This document shows positions 16,615 through 25,318 of a DNA stretch of 33,806 nt, one piece after another. The position numbers and the translations under genes were made by a program. The stretch lies in assembly GCA_017309115.1 (NCBI GenBank), contig JAFLEF010000065.1:1-33806 (forward strand), in the 5' to 3' direction. The notes beneath the pieces are model-generated. The model was not told the origin of the DNA. It worked only from the letters and a program-made list of their open reading frames with translations, and did no database searches. The DNA is from Verrucomicrobiota bacterium (GTDB taxonomy: Bacteria; Verrucomicrobiota; Verrucomicrobiia; Limisphaerales; UBA9464). Each line of letters starts with the position of its first letter. Within the stretch, counting starts at the first letter, position 1.

Positions 16615-17931
16615 CTATTGATCCCCGGTGCCTCCGCGAGAGGAGAGCGGCGTCAGTTCCAGGGTGTGGGTCACCGGTTGGAACCGATCTTGAATGGCTT
16701 GAGCCAGCGGCGCCCGCGTTCGCTCGGTGAGCGCCACCGTGGCTTCGATATCCGTCTTGCCTTCCTCCCCGTGGAAGAGGGTCTTGATCTGGCGCGTCTC
16801 GTACGCCTGCTTGCGACCGACCGCCTCATCCACCTGGTTGAAGGCCGCGTCGAACGGAGTCACCACGAATTCCGCAGGCAGGTTGATTCCCGCCTTTAAC
16901 TGCGCCGCCGTGAACTCCTTGGACTCCTTGCCCCAGGTCAGGCGATAGCGGTCCGCCGGAGCATTCTCGACCACCAGACGCAGTCGATTAAAGCGGTCGT
17001 TGAATTTCGTCAGGGCCAGTCCGGCGCGAACGGAATTGTCATCCGAGAGTTCACCCGGGGGCGCGCAGTACGGGTACTGCCGGCTCCGGAGAGTCAAACG
17101 ACCGTCCTGAAAGGAGACCACCTCATGTTGTCCCTGAGCCCGGGCCGAATTGCCTCGCAAGTCCACGGTGAACGTCCCCAGATCTCCATCCAATCCCAAG
17201 GCCTGAAGAAACGCCGTGGCCATGACCACCTGACCGCTCCAGCCCGGGTGAACACTGTCCTTGCCGGCCAAAAGAAAGTTGGTGCCGTACTGCTGAGAGG
17301 CCTGCCATCCGAGAGTGAGCATCGGCCAGAACACATCCGCAAAGGTGACTCCTTCTTCCTGAGCCAGCTTCAGGTCCAGATTACGGAGTTCGCACAGATT
17401 CAAGTTCATGTCTTCCGCGCTGGCCTTGCTCCACGGGACCTTGGGCCCCACGCAGCCCGGCGAACCGAGCACGACGCGGGTTCCAGCCTGTTTGAAAGCG
17501 CGGATGATGGCTTGTTGATTGTCCCGATACCATTGGCCGTTGGCCGCGTCGAACGGCATGTACCGATGATCATTCATGCCGTAGCACGTGGTGGCGATAG
17601 TCGGCTGGAAGCGTAAACAATCCTGAGCCATTCGCCCTTTGAACCCTTCCGCCGTTTCCCCACTCCACCCGTATTGTCGCACTGTGACCCGCAGATCCGG
17701 CCGACAGACCGTCAAGTAGGTCTCCATTAATCGGGAATAGAGGCGTTGTTCGGTGATGGAATCGCCGATAATGGCCAAGCGATCGCCGGGTTGGAGGAGC
17801 AAACCTTTCGGCTCAGGGGCCTTAAGGGGTTGGAACCGGGCGAAGGCGGGATCGGCCGGACGAGACTCCAGGACTTGAGCCGGGGCGGTCCACCAACAGG
17901 CCGTTACGGCGAGACACCACAGAAAGCGCAT
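16615..17931 (-). CDS. exported SGNH/GDSL-type hydrolase
   Basis: An exported esterase-fold protein of about 438 residues. ATG 17931 gives a signal peptide (MRFLWCLAVTACWWTAPAQ); the frame is open to 18006, but that extension runs across the terminator of the neighbouring gene. SGNH motifs are in order: block I GDSITEQ (Ser), a glycine in GWSGE (block II), GMND (block III Asn) and DSVHPGW (block V Asp and His). A C-terminal region of about 170 residues without clear motif follows. Such verrucomicrobial SGNH proteins are candidate carbohydrate esterases; the substrate is not known. It is convergent with the DUF11 gene and downstream of the alanine-rich protein gene. Confidence 0.9.
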   Translation of the reverse strand: MRFLWCLAVTACWWTAPAQVLESRPADPAFARFQPLKAPEPKGLLLQPGDRLAIIGDSITEQRLYSRLMETYLTVCRPDLRVTVRQYGWSGETAEGFKGRMAQDCLRFQPTIATTCYGMNDHRYMPFDAANGQWYRDNQQAIIRAFKQAGTRVVLGSPGCVGPKVPWSKASAEDMNLNLCELRNLDLKLAQEEGVTFADVFWPMLTLGWQASQQYGTNFLLAGKDSVHPGWSGQVVMATAFLQALGLDGDLGTFTVDLRGNSARAQGQHEVVSFQDGRLTLRSRQYPYCAPPGELSDDNSVRAGLALTKFNDRFNRLRLVVENAPADRYRLTWGKESKEFTAAQLKAGINLPAEFVVTPFDAAFNQVDEAVGRKQAYETRQIKTLFHGEEGKTDIEATVALTERTRAPLAQAIQDRFQPVTHTLELTPLSSRGGTGDQ

Positions 17932-17985
17932 GGGAAGAAAGGTGAGCCGGGACAGGATCGCCGGACTTCGGGCCGATTCGAGCAC

Positions 17986-18020
17986 AAAAAAAAAGGCCCG
18001 CCCCACGAGGGACAGGCCTT
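17986..18020 (-). terminator. rho-independent terminator of the alanine-rich protein gene
   Basis: Read on the minus strand, AAGGCC (from 18020) and GGCCTT (to 17993) close a stem with CCC/GGG inside and a TCGT-like loop, followed by a run of nine T (17994-17986). It lies 20 bp past the stop codon at 18040. This is a textbook terminator and insulates the SGNH gene downstream. Confidence 0.85.
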
Positions 18021-18039
18021 GAATTGTAAACCTAACCGA

Positions 18040-18621
18040 TCAAGGACGACTCGGGTCAAAACCCGGGGTCGAGTACACTTGGGTCGGCGGAGGTCCCGGA
18101 GGACGCGGAGTCTGCGTGGGCGTTCCACCGGTGAGGGCGGCATTGCTCACGAGACGGCGACCACGAACAACCGCGACTTCGCGTTCAAACGACGCCGCAC
18201 GAGCCGGCATCTTGCGCGCAGCCACAGCAGCCACGGATTCAGCTTGGTCCGGCGCGCCTTCGGTCGCCGCACTCACGATGGTGAGGGCGCTTCCCGGGGC
18301 GGCGTCCAAAGCCGCATTCACGATGGCTTCCGTCGCCTCAGGCGCGGCCTTGACGGCAGCGGTGACGGCGGCGGCCACCGCAGACGGGTGGGCCTTGATC
18401 GCGGCCACAACCGCCGTAGTGGCGGTCTGGGTGCGATCTTCCTTGGTAGCCTGAGAAATCGCTTTCGCGACGGCGGCAGGCACCTCGACAACCTTGCTCG
18501 AAGCGACCGACTTGGTCAGAACTTCGGATTCGGCCGGGGTCAACGCCAGTGCCGGAGCGATCAAAACGGCCGAGGCCGTGATCAAACCGACAACAAGCGA
18601 CTTCTTGGTAACAATCTTCAT
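18040..18621 (-). CDS. small alanine-rich exported protein, function unknown
   Basis: A 193-residue protein I do not recognise by family. The start MKIVTKKSLVVGLITASAVLIAPALA is a clear signal peptide with cleavage after ALA, leaving a low-complexity, helix-forming mature part. It contains short Ala-rich units of about 20-25 residues (TTAVVAAIKAHPSAVAAAV, TAAVKAAPEATEAIVNAAL, AAPGSALTIVSAATEGAPDQ), a basic stretch (VVRGRRLVSN) and a Pro-rich tail (PTQTPRPPGPPPTQ). It is monocistronic, with a strong sigma70-like promoter and an intrinsic terminator, which suggests an abundant product. A structural or surface-layer-associated role would fit, but this is speculation. Confidence 0.8.
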   Translation of the reverse strand: MKIVTKKSLVVGLITASAVLIAPALALTPAESEVLTKSVASSKVVEVPAAVAKAISQATKEDRTQTATTAVVAAIKAHPSAVAAAVTAAVKAAPEATEAIVNAALDAAPGSALTIVSAATEGAPDQAESVAAVAARKMPARAASFEREVAVVRGRRLVSNAALTGGTPTQTPRPPGPPPTQVYSTPGFDPSRP

Positions 18622-18670
18622 GGCTAGATTTTCTAGTCTGGAGTCTGAGTTTCGAACCGACGCAAGCTGT

Positions 18671-18700
18671 GTTATAGGATTCCAACCAGCGAGAAGTCAA
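18671..18700 (-). promoter_or_regulatory. sigma70-type promoter of the alanine-rich protein gene
   Basis: On the minus strand, TTGACT (18700-18695) and TATAAC (18676-18671) are separated by 18 bp, each one or two bases from consensus. The predicted 5' leader is about 45 nt and ends in CTAGAAAATCTAGCC before the ATG; it has no Shine-Dalgarno. Confidence 0.7.
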
Positions 18701-18810
18701 CCGATTCCTTTTGCTGACCACCACCTCATTTCCAACCTCAAAACCCAAACCCGCAACGTTTCCGGAATCCCTTTCCGCCCGACTTGCGGACACTCATGCT
18801 CCCCCCGGCT

Positions 18811-20232
18811 ATGCGCCGTACCAAGATCATTGCTACCCTGGGTCCCGCCACCTTCGCTCCGGATCGCTTCATCCCCTTGCTCGAGCGCGGGGTGAACATT
18901 TTCCGAATCAACGCTTCTCACGCGCGGCCCGACCTCGTTCGTTCACTCGTCCCGGCCCTCCGCGCCGCCGCCCAAAAAAGAGGCCTCTACGTCGGCATCC
19001 TCCTCGATCTCCAAGGTCCCGCCATTCGCACGGGAGACGTCGCCCAGCCTCTGCAACTGCAGGCCGGCCAACCGTTTTCCTTCACGTTACCAGGCCATCC
19101 GCTGCCCACCCATGGGTCCGTCACGGTCAACTACGAGCATTTTGCCCGGGACGTGGAAGTCGGCCGCATCCTACTGGTCGACAGCGGCGAAATCCGTATG
19201 CGAATTCTCAGCAAGACGGATTCTCAAGTCGATTGCCTGGTGCTCAATGACGGTTCCATGGGCAGCCGACGGCACATCAATTTGCCCGGGGTCCGTGTTT
19301 CCCTGCCCGCCCTGACCGAAAAAGACCGCGCCGACGTCGCTCTCGGACTCGAAGTCGGAGTCGATTTCCTCGCCCAAAGTTTCGTGCGCGATCCCGAGGA
19401 TGTTAAGGAACTCAAGTCGCTCCTCACCAGCGCCCAGCCCCCCCCGGCTCTCATTGCCAAAATTGAACATCAGTTCGCCGTGGACCACTTCCCAGCCATC
19501 GCCCGGGAGGCCGACGGCATCATGGTGGCCCGCGGAGATCTCGGGATCGAATGCCCCTACGAGGAACTCCCCATCATTCAGCGCCGCATCGTCAAACACT
19601 GCCTCCATCACGGTCGCCCGGTCATTGTGGCGACCCAGATGCTCGAAAGCATGATCGAGAACCCCATTCCAACCCGGGCGGAGATTACCGATGTCGCCAA
19701 CGCGGTCTTCGAACAGGCCGATGCCATCATGCTCAGCGGCGAAACCGCCGTCGGGAAACATCCGGCGGAATGTGTCACGGTCATGGAAACCATCGCCCAC
19801 CGGATCGAACGAAGTGGCGGGGCCAACTACCATCTCGACGCTCACCTCACCCACCCGCGCGAAATGCTGATGCGCAGCGCCGTTACGCTGGCCGATCAGT
19901 TGGAAGCCGCCGCCCTGGTGATCTTCACCCGCACCGGATTACTCGCCCGCCTCGCCTCCTGGCTGCGCCCCAAGAGCACCCCCATCTACGCTTTTTCGGA
20001 TCGCGAGTGCCTGGCTCGACAACTGTCCCTGTTGCGGGGAGTTCAACCGGTGGTGATGCCTGCCTGTCAGGACGACCCAGCCGGATCGGTGGAAGGTGCC
20101 CTGCATCGACTTCAAGTCGCAGGCCGGGTTAAAACCGGTGATCAAGTGGTCGTCGTCCTGCCCCACCCCAGCAGTTACGACCACGAGGTCGAATCGATCA
20201 AAATGCACGTGGTCGGCGGTCCGCCGAAATAG
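18811..20232 (+). CDS. pyk: pyruvate kinase
   Basis: A 473-residue pyruvate kinase (phosphoenolpyruvate + ADP to pyruvate + ATP), the last step of glycolysis. ATG 18811 matches the usual family start (MRRTKIIATLGPAT); ATG 18796 and TTG 18784 are alternatives. Key residues are R33, N35 and S37 (RINASH), D66 (LDLQGP), the transition-state lysine K217 and metal ligand E219 (IAKIEHQF), MVARGDLGIE (234-247) and the signature ATQMLESMIENPIPTRAEITD. The B domain (about 75-165) and a C-terminal domain (about 350-473) are present, so the enzyme is full length. The potassium-site segment is DLQGPAIRT: Leu and Gln as in K+-independent enzymes, but Ala where the deciding Glu/Lys normally sits. It is transcribed divergently from the alanine-rich protein gene. 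Confidence 0.95.
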   Translation: MRRTKIIATLGPATFAPDRFIPLLERGVNIFRINASHARPDLVRSLVPALRAAAQKRGLYVGILLDLQGPAIRTGDVAQPLQLQAGQPFSFTLPGHPLPTHGSVTVNYEHFARDVEVGRILLVDSGEIRMRILSKTDSQVDCLVLNDGSMGSRRHINLPGVRVSLPALTEKDRADVALGLEVGVDFLAQSFVRDPEDVKELKSLLTSAQPPPALIAKIEHQFAVDHFPAIAREADGIMVARGDLGIECPYEELPIIQRRIVKHCLHHGRPVIVATQMLESMIENPIPTRAEITDVANAVFEQADAIMLSGETAVGKHPAECVTVMETIAHRIERSGGANYHLDAHLTHPREMLMRSAVTLADQLEAAALVIFTRTGLLARLASWLRPKSTPIYAFSDRECLARQLSLLRGVQPVVMPACQDDPAGSVEGALHRLQVAGRVKTGDQVVVVLPHPSSYDHEVESIKMHVVGGPPK

Positions 20233-20235
20233 CCT

Positions 20236-20249
20236 CCGCGTCAACGCGG
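20236..20249. other. small hairpin between convergent pyk and namZ-like genes
   Basis: CCGCG (20236-20240), TCAA and CGCGG (20245-20249) form a 5-bp stem with a tetraloop in the 8-bp space between the two stop codons, overlapping the minus-strand stop. No T-run follows on either strand. It may help separate convergent transcripts. Confidence 0.35.
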
Positions 20250-22640
20250 ATAGAGCAGGAAGGAAGCCCGACGTTCTTCGAACCGGGCGAGATCGGCATT
20301 CCACAGGGCGCGAATCTCGAACCACGGTCGATTCGCCTTCACCGCTTCCAACACCGCCGGGCTCATCAGCAACCGTTGCATCTTCTCAAGTTTTAACTCC
20401 TGCGGATACAGCCGATACAGGGTGGACGCCAAAGCCACTCCCAGTTCAGCCGCCCGAAAGTTCCCCCGATCCACCAACAAGATCTGCACGCCTCCACAGT
20501 CCTGGCCGGCAAACACGCTCGCCGTCGGGGTGAAGCGCACCGGAACGAATCGGACTCCCGGCACGCCAGCACGATTGAGCTCCGCGGCCAGGCGGCGGTC
20601 GTCGATGTACGGCGCGCCCAGCAGTTCAAACGGGGTTCCCGTACCCCGACCCACCGAAACGGCGCAGAATTCCATCAGCCCGACTCCCGGATACAACGTC
20701 GCCTGGGTCAGACTGCGCATGTTCGGCGACGGGTTCACCCAGGGCAGTCCGGTCTGGTCAAACCACAAAGCCGGCTTCCAGCCTTCCACCGGAATGACCT
20801 CCAGCCGGGCACCCAGTCCGCGTTCAGCATTAAACAAGCGAGCCAGTTCACCCACGGTCATGCCGTGGCGCAGCGGGATTTCATGCCACGCCACAAAACT
20901 CCGCTCTCCCGACGATACCGGCCCTTCCACCCGACCGGTCAGCGGGTTTACCCGATCCAACACAATGAACGTCTTGCCCGCCTTGGCCGCCGCCTCGAGG
21001 CAGTTGCCCATGGTGGAAATGTACGTGTAGAAGCGGCAGCCAATGTCCTGAATGTCGAACACCAAGGCATCGACCATCGCCAGTTGCTCCGGCGTCGGCG
21101 CCCGCCGTTCTCCGTACAAACTGAAGATCGGCAACCCGGTCGCCTCATCGGTTGTGTCGCCAATCTTCTCGTGGTCCAGCACACCGCGAATTCCATGTTC
21201 CGGACTAAAGAGGGCCACCAACTGGACGTCCGGAGCCGCCCGCAACAGATCAATTGTGGGCCGACGTTGCCGATCCCTCCCGGTCTGATTCGTCACCAGC
21301 CCGATCTTCAACCCCCGCAACGGACGAAACTCGTCTCGCACCAGCACATCAATTCCGTTCAACACATCCGCCAAGGGCAACGCCGCCGCCGCGGGCAGGG
21401 TCGCGGTCGGTTTCTTGGGCACCTCCGCCGCCAGCGCCCCGGGCACGCCAACAAAGTTGAACGATTGAACCGCTTCCGCCGCCAGGGTGCCCAACTCCCG
21501 GCGGAGAGCCAAAACGCTGCCCTCCTCGGAGGGATGGTTCCGATTCGAGAGAAAGATCACGAAGGTCTGCGAAAAGGGATCAATCCAAAGTGACGTCCCC
21601 GTCCATCCGGTGTGCCCAAACCCGCCCAGCGGAAACACCGAACCCCGCTGTCCGGCATAGGGCGAATCCAGATCCCAACCCAGACCGCGGCGGGGCAATC
21701 CGGGCGGAGTCTGCACGGAAGTCATGCGTCGGACGGTCTCCGCGCGCAGATAACGGTCGCCGCCCTCGAGTTGACCGTCGTTCAGCCACATCCGAGAGAA
21801 CCGAGCCAAATCAGCGACGGTGGTGAATAACCCGGCATGACCCGCCACCCCACCCATTCGTCGGGCGGTCGGGTCATGGACCACCCCGCGCAGGACATTC
21901 GACTGGCCCAACACTTCCGTCGGCGCCACGCGCTCCACGGACCGCGGGTCCAGGGATGCCGGCAATCCTTCGGGACCCGTTGGCTCGTAGGGTCGGTAGC
22001 CAGAGTGGGTCAGACCCAGGGGCGCGAAGACCAGGTTGGTGGCCACCTGATCCAAGGGCTGCCCGGTGACTCGTTCGGCCACCAATCCAAGCAGAATGAA
22101 ATTGATATCGCTGTAGCGAAACTGGGTTCCCGGCGGTTCACCCAACGGTTCGGAAATCGCCAAGGCCAGAGCGTTGCTGGACCCCAACCAGGGTTCCGAA
22201 CGGGGCAATCCCGGCGGCAAACCCGACACATGGGTCAACAACTGCTGCACCGTGATGGCCTCCCGACCGTCGCCGGTGAACTCCGGCAGATACCGACTGA
22301 CCGGGGCCGACAGCTCCACCTTCCCGGCCTCGACCAATTTCAAAATCACCGGAGCCGTCACCACCACCTTGGTGAGCGACGCCGCATCGAACACGGTGTC
22401 TTCGGTCATTGGTTCCCGGCTCGGCACCAGCGCCCGATTTCCATACGCGCGATGATAGGAGTCGCCCTTCCGTTCCAGCCAAACCACGCCTCCGGGGAGC
22501 TTGCCCGCCGCCACCGCGTTGCTCACGGCCAGATCGATCGCCGCGAGCTTGGTGGGACGAAACTCGCCGGCCAACAAGGCTCCGATCGACCCGAAGATCA
22601 GCCCCCACACCAACCCCACCGCCAACAAACGTCGCCGCAT
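20241..22640 (-). CDS. AmiE-like serine hydrolase fused to NamZ-type exo-N-acetylmuramidase (DUF1343)
   Basis: A 799-residue exported two-domain protein. The signal peptide is residues 1-24 (LLAVGLVWGLIFGSIGALLAG). The N-terminal domain (about 28-395) is a beta-lactamase-fold hydrolase with S88-L-T-K91, Y176-S-D178 and H343-T-G345. The C-terminal domain (about 425-799) is DUF1343/NamZ (GH171), with LVTNQTG, SPEHG (E481), FDIQDIGCRFYTY, NPSPNM (636-641) and GRGTGTPFE. In Bacillus subtilis NamZ removes MurNAc from peptidoglycan glycan ends and works with the serine-hydrolase amidase AmiE and NagZ, encoded as separate genes. The fusion suggests coupled peptide and MurNAc removal during wall turnover; the amidase assignment is inferred from context. 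The start is ATG 22640. It is downstream of and collinear with the phosphodiester glycosidase gene (45-bp gap). Confidence 0.92.
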   Translation of the reverse strand: MRRRLLAVGLVWGLIFGSIGALLAGEFRPTKLAAIDLAVSNAVAAGKLPGGVVWLERKGDSYHRAYGNRALVPSREPMTEDTVFDAASLTKVVVTAPVILKLVEAGKVELSAPVSRYLPEFTGDGREAITVQQLLTHVSGLPPGLPRSEPWLGSSNALALAISEPLGEPPGTQFRYSDINFILLGLVAERVTGQPLDQVATNLVFAPLGLTHSGYRPYEPTGPEGLPASLDPRSVERVAPTEVLGQSNVLRGVVHDPTARRMGGVAGHAGLFTTVADLARFSRMWLNDGQLEGGDRYLRAETVRRMTSVQTPPGLPRRGLGWDLDSPYAGQRGSVFPLGGFGHTGWTGTSLWIDPFSQTFVIFLSNRNHPSEEGSVLALRRELGTLAAEAVQSFNFVGVPGALAAEVPKKPTATLPAAAALPLADVLNGIDVLVRDEFRPLRGLKIGLVTNQTGRDRQRRPTIDLLRAAPDVQLVALFSPEHGIRGVLDHEKIGDTTDEATGLPIFSLYGERRAPTPEQLAMVDALVFDIQDIGCRFYTYISTMGNCLEAAAKAGKTFIVLDRVNPLTGRVEGPVSSGERSFVAWHEIPLRHGMTVGELARLFNAERGLGARLEVIPVEGWKPALWFDQTGLPWVNPSPNMRSLTQATLYPGVGLMEFCAVSVGRGTGTPFELLGAPYIDDRRLAAELNRAGVPGVRFVPVRFTPTASVFAGQDCGGVQILLVDRGNFRAAELGVALASTLYRLYPQELKLEKMQRLLMSPAVLEAVKANRPWFEIRALWNADLARFEERRASFLLYPR

Positions 22641-22685
22641 GCCGCAATTTGAACCGACCCACCCGGTTGGTCGAGTCGCCGGAGG

Positions 22686-24611
22686 CTATTTGCGTAACCG
22701 ATAGAATTGTCGGGCGCCGCCTTCGACCGAATTCACCACATGGGGACTGAGCAACACAGGTCCCGGGACATCAACCCAGGGTCCCTGCGCGGATTCGGCC
22801 CATTGCAGCACGAAGCCGCCCCGGGTCCAGGTAAGGGTGGTCGCTCCGGTGGAATCGGAAATGGCCAGCAACGCCGGAATGCTCACCGACCGGGCCTCCC
22901 AGACATCCACCCCAAACGTCATGTCGGCACTGCGGACATTGTAGTTATGCACCTCCACCGCCAGCACGTTGTCGCCTGGCACCAAATGGGTGCCGAGGTT
23001 GGTGATGACAAACTCGTCACGACAGACGGCATCCCCATCGCACGGATATCCCACCGCCAGTGTGCCGTTAAGGATGGGCACCCCGGGTTCGTCCATGCGC
23101 AATCGGTACACTTCCTGACCGTTCAGATAGAACACCGCCCCGTCATCAACGAACCCGGACACCAATAGGGACGCTCCCGGTCCCGCCAGAGTCGATTCAA
23201 AGTGCCGGCGGAAGTAATAGGTCACGTAGGGAAAACCGGTGGCCGAATCCGCCGCCAATTGCGCACCCCGGGGCCCTACCGTGGCAATCGGCCCCGAACT
23301 CCGGGTGTCCACCCATAGCAATCCTTCCCCCGGTCCCTGCCACGCGGAATCATCATACTTCGGATCCGCCCACGCCACACCGTCCAGATTCTGCGTTGAG
23401 GACTTCCAGGAACCGGTCAGTTCCACCACCTGATTGGTTTCGAGATAGTTTTCCGTGATGAAATATCCCACCGGCGAAACCTGATTGGTTTCGGCATTCT
23501 GGGAGCGCACCCGGAAGTAATAGCCCGTGTTCGGCTGCAACCCGGTCAGGCGAACGCCGTGATGAGACACCCCTTTCGAATCCTCCGGAGTCACCAGACC
23601 GAGTTCCTCGGTGGGACCGTATTCCACCTGGGAAGTCGCGGGCTGAGTGGTGGTCCAACTCACGGTCGCGGCGTCATCATCCGGCAACACCACGACGTCG
23701 TTGATAAATCCCGGCACCGGCGGCGCATACACCCCGAGATGACACCCCACCGTGCGCTCCTTGCCGGAATCCGCCACCGCACTGGAACGATTCAGGCGCA
23801 GCGGATTTCCCGTGGTGTCCTCAATCACCATCGTGGTGGAACCCCCGCCATCCATGTTGATCCCGTCGTGGGCTCCCAACAACAGCAGCCAAGCGGCCGA
23901 CTCACCGTCGTAGGTTCCGTCGCTGTAGCCCGGTTGCCGACCGTCAATTGCAACCAGGAACAGATACTTCCGATCGGCGGAAAGTCCGATGACCGTGCGC
24001 GGATGGATCGAATGAATTCCTCCCAGACCACGGAACTTTTTCCCAATGTTCACCCCGTCCACGAGAATCGGGTAATCCCCGCTGACGGCCGTCCAAACGC
24101 CATTGGTACTCGCGGCCGGCCAATTGGTCGGGATGATTTGAGCGACGTTGTTGGAGGATACCAGTAACGTGGCCGAATAGCTGAAGCTCGGCGGCGAAAC
24201 CACTTCCCCCTGACTGATCAGAAGCCCCTCGGCGGTCATCGGCGTGCTATCGGGCAGATAGTACTGACCCGGATCAAAGAAACCGGCGTTGATCGCCGCC
24301 TGAAGCTGATTGGTCCGCAAAAACTGGCTTACCGTATGACCAGCGGTTTCGCGAAAGCTGGGGATGTGATTGGTGATCGGCGGGGTCGCCAGCAACCGGA
24401 CATCCGGATCGGCCAGATCGATGCGCAGCGCATGAATCACCGACAGATTCTCAAAATCACCACCGGCCGAGGAATTGGTCGCGGTCAGATGTTCGATGCC
24501 TTTGAAGATGGGCCGCCACGCCGGCAGTTCGGGGGTCGCCCAGACCTGCCAGCCCACACAAACGGCCAGCAGAACTCCCAGCCGGCGAAGGAACGGAATG
24601 AATCGGTGCAT
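22686..24611 (-). CDS. exported multidomain phosphodiester glycosidase (NAGPA/DUF2233 family)
   Basis: A 641-residue exported protein. The signal peptide (LGVLLAVCVGWQVWA) is followed by a NAGPA domain (about 55-300) with INAGFFD, LVAIDGRQPGYSDG and INMDGGGSTTMVI, the hallmark motifs of the family of the human uncovering enzyme, which cleaves GlcNAc from a phosphodiester. Next come a fibronectin type III-like domain (about 305-390, TVSWTTTQPATSQVEYG...TGLQPNTGYYFRVRS) and a beta-sandwich domain (about 400-570, DDSAWQGPGEG, YYFRRHFES, VDDGAVFYLNGQEVYR), probably glycan or matrix binding. The last 60 residues (VLQWAESAQGPW...RQFYRLRK) resemble verrucomicrobial C-terminal repeats. Its true substrate is unknown. 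It follows a prepilin-like gene by 17 bp on the same strand. Confidence 0.9.
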   Translation of the reverse strand: MHRFIPFLRRLGVLLAVCVGWQVWATPELPAWRPIFKGIEHLTATNSSAGGDFENLSVIHALRIDLADPDVRLLATPPITNHIPSFRETAGHTVSQFLRTNQLQAAINAGFFDPGQYYLPDSTPMTAEGLLISQGEVVSPPSFSYSATLLVSSNNVAQIIPTNWPAASTNGVWTAVSGDYPILVDGVNIGKKFRGLGGIHSIHPRTVIGLSADRKYLFLVAIDGRQPGYSDGTYDGESAAWLLLLGAHDGINMDGGGSTTMVIEDTTGNPLRLNRSSAVADSGKERTVGCHLGVYAPPVPGFINDVVVLPDDDAATVSWTTTQPATSQVEYGPTEELGLVTPEDSKGVSHHGVRLTGLQPNTGYYFRVRSQNAETNQVSPVGYFITENYLETNQVVELTGSWKSSTQNLDGVAWADPKYDDSAWQGPGEGLLWVDTRSSGPIATVGPRGAQLAADSATGFPYVTYYFRRHFESTLAGPGASLLVSGFVDDGAVFYLNGQEVYRLRMDEPGVPILNGTLAVGYPCDGDAVCRDEFVITNLGTHLVPGDNVLAVEVHNYNVRSADMTFGVDVWEARSVSIPALLAISDSTGATTLTWTRGGFVLQWAESAQGPWVDVPGPVLLSPHVVNSVEGGARQFYRLRK

Positions 24612-24628
24612 AACGGGAAAGAAATCGG

Positions 24629-25318
24629 TCAGTTGCCACTATAGCGATAGGCATAGCCCGGGATCGGATCCCGCAGGTACGCCGCTGTGTAGCCATCGAA
24701 ATAGATACGGGTGAGCGCCACCTGGCCATCGACAAATCCCGCCACACTCTCGGCATCCCGATAAAACGGGGCGTTTTTGAGTCCGGTTCGGCTCCGATGC
24801 CACGAAAGCGGCCCGTGCGCAGTCCACTCCATGGTGAGTAGGGTTCGCCGGGGTTCCTTCACCGCACTTACCGGCCAACCCGCCAGACTCGGCGCCCCGG
24901 GTTGAATCACGCCGTTGAAGTTGTAACTGCCGTAATCAAATCGGGCCGACTGCCAGAACGGCCGTGGATCGGAGTAACCCCGGTCTTCCGGACAGGCAAA
25001 GACGGCGTCATTGGCCGAAGATGGGCCCTTCAAGCCGGCGTACCCTTTTACCTGTTCCTTGTACCACCACTGCAACTCACCCTGGTCCGCCAACGGACCG
25101 GGCAAGGTCTGATTGTGGTCGGCGGCGAACGCGAGTACGGCCTGGTTCACCTGCTTGAGATTGTTCAGGCACACCGCCAAGCGCGTCCCGCCCTGACTCC
25201 GCTGCCAGGGAATCACGACCAGCGCCGCCAACACCGCGAGAACCGCCAGTGTCACGAGCAGATCGGTCTGGGTGAATCCCGCTCGGAGTCGAGATTCGGA
25301 AGGTTGTTCGCAGGTCAT
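24629..25318 (-). CDS. prepilin-like exported protein with Asp at position 5
   Basis: A 229-residue type II pseudopilin-like protein. ATG 25318 overlaps the previous stop as ATGA, implying translational coupling. The N-terminus is a prepilin leader and helix, RAGFTQTDLLVTLAVLAVLAALVVIP: cleavage would fall between G and F, but residue 5 of the mature chain is Asp rather than the near-invariant Glu. A globular C-terminal domain follows, with FACPEDRGYSDP, FDYGSYNFNGV, and FVDGQVALTRIYFDG resembling the terminal part of DUF1559-like proteins. This abundant PVC group is not known to form pili. It precedes the multidomain phosphodiester glycosidase gene. Confidence 0.83.
   Translation of the reverse strand: MTCEQPSESRLRAGFTQTDLLVTLAVLAVLAALVVIPWQRSQGGTRLAVCLNNLKQVNQAVLAFAADHNQTLPGPLADQGELQWWYKEQVKGYAGLKGPSSANDAVFACPEDRGYSDPRPFWQSARFDYGSYNFNGVIQPGAPSLAGWPVSAVKEPRRTLLTMEWTAHGPLSWHRSRTGLKNAPFYRDAESVAGFVDGQVALTRIYFDGYTAAYLRDPIPGYAYRYSGN

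Noticed and set aside
20236-20249. Hairpin between pyk and the NamZ fusion considered as an intrinsic terminator
   Set aside because: The stem is only 5 bp and no T-run follows on either strand.
21837-22652. Plus-strand open frame opposite the serine hydrolase half of the NamZ fusion
   Set aside because: Antisense shadow rich in Arg, His and Gln; no motif.
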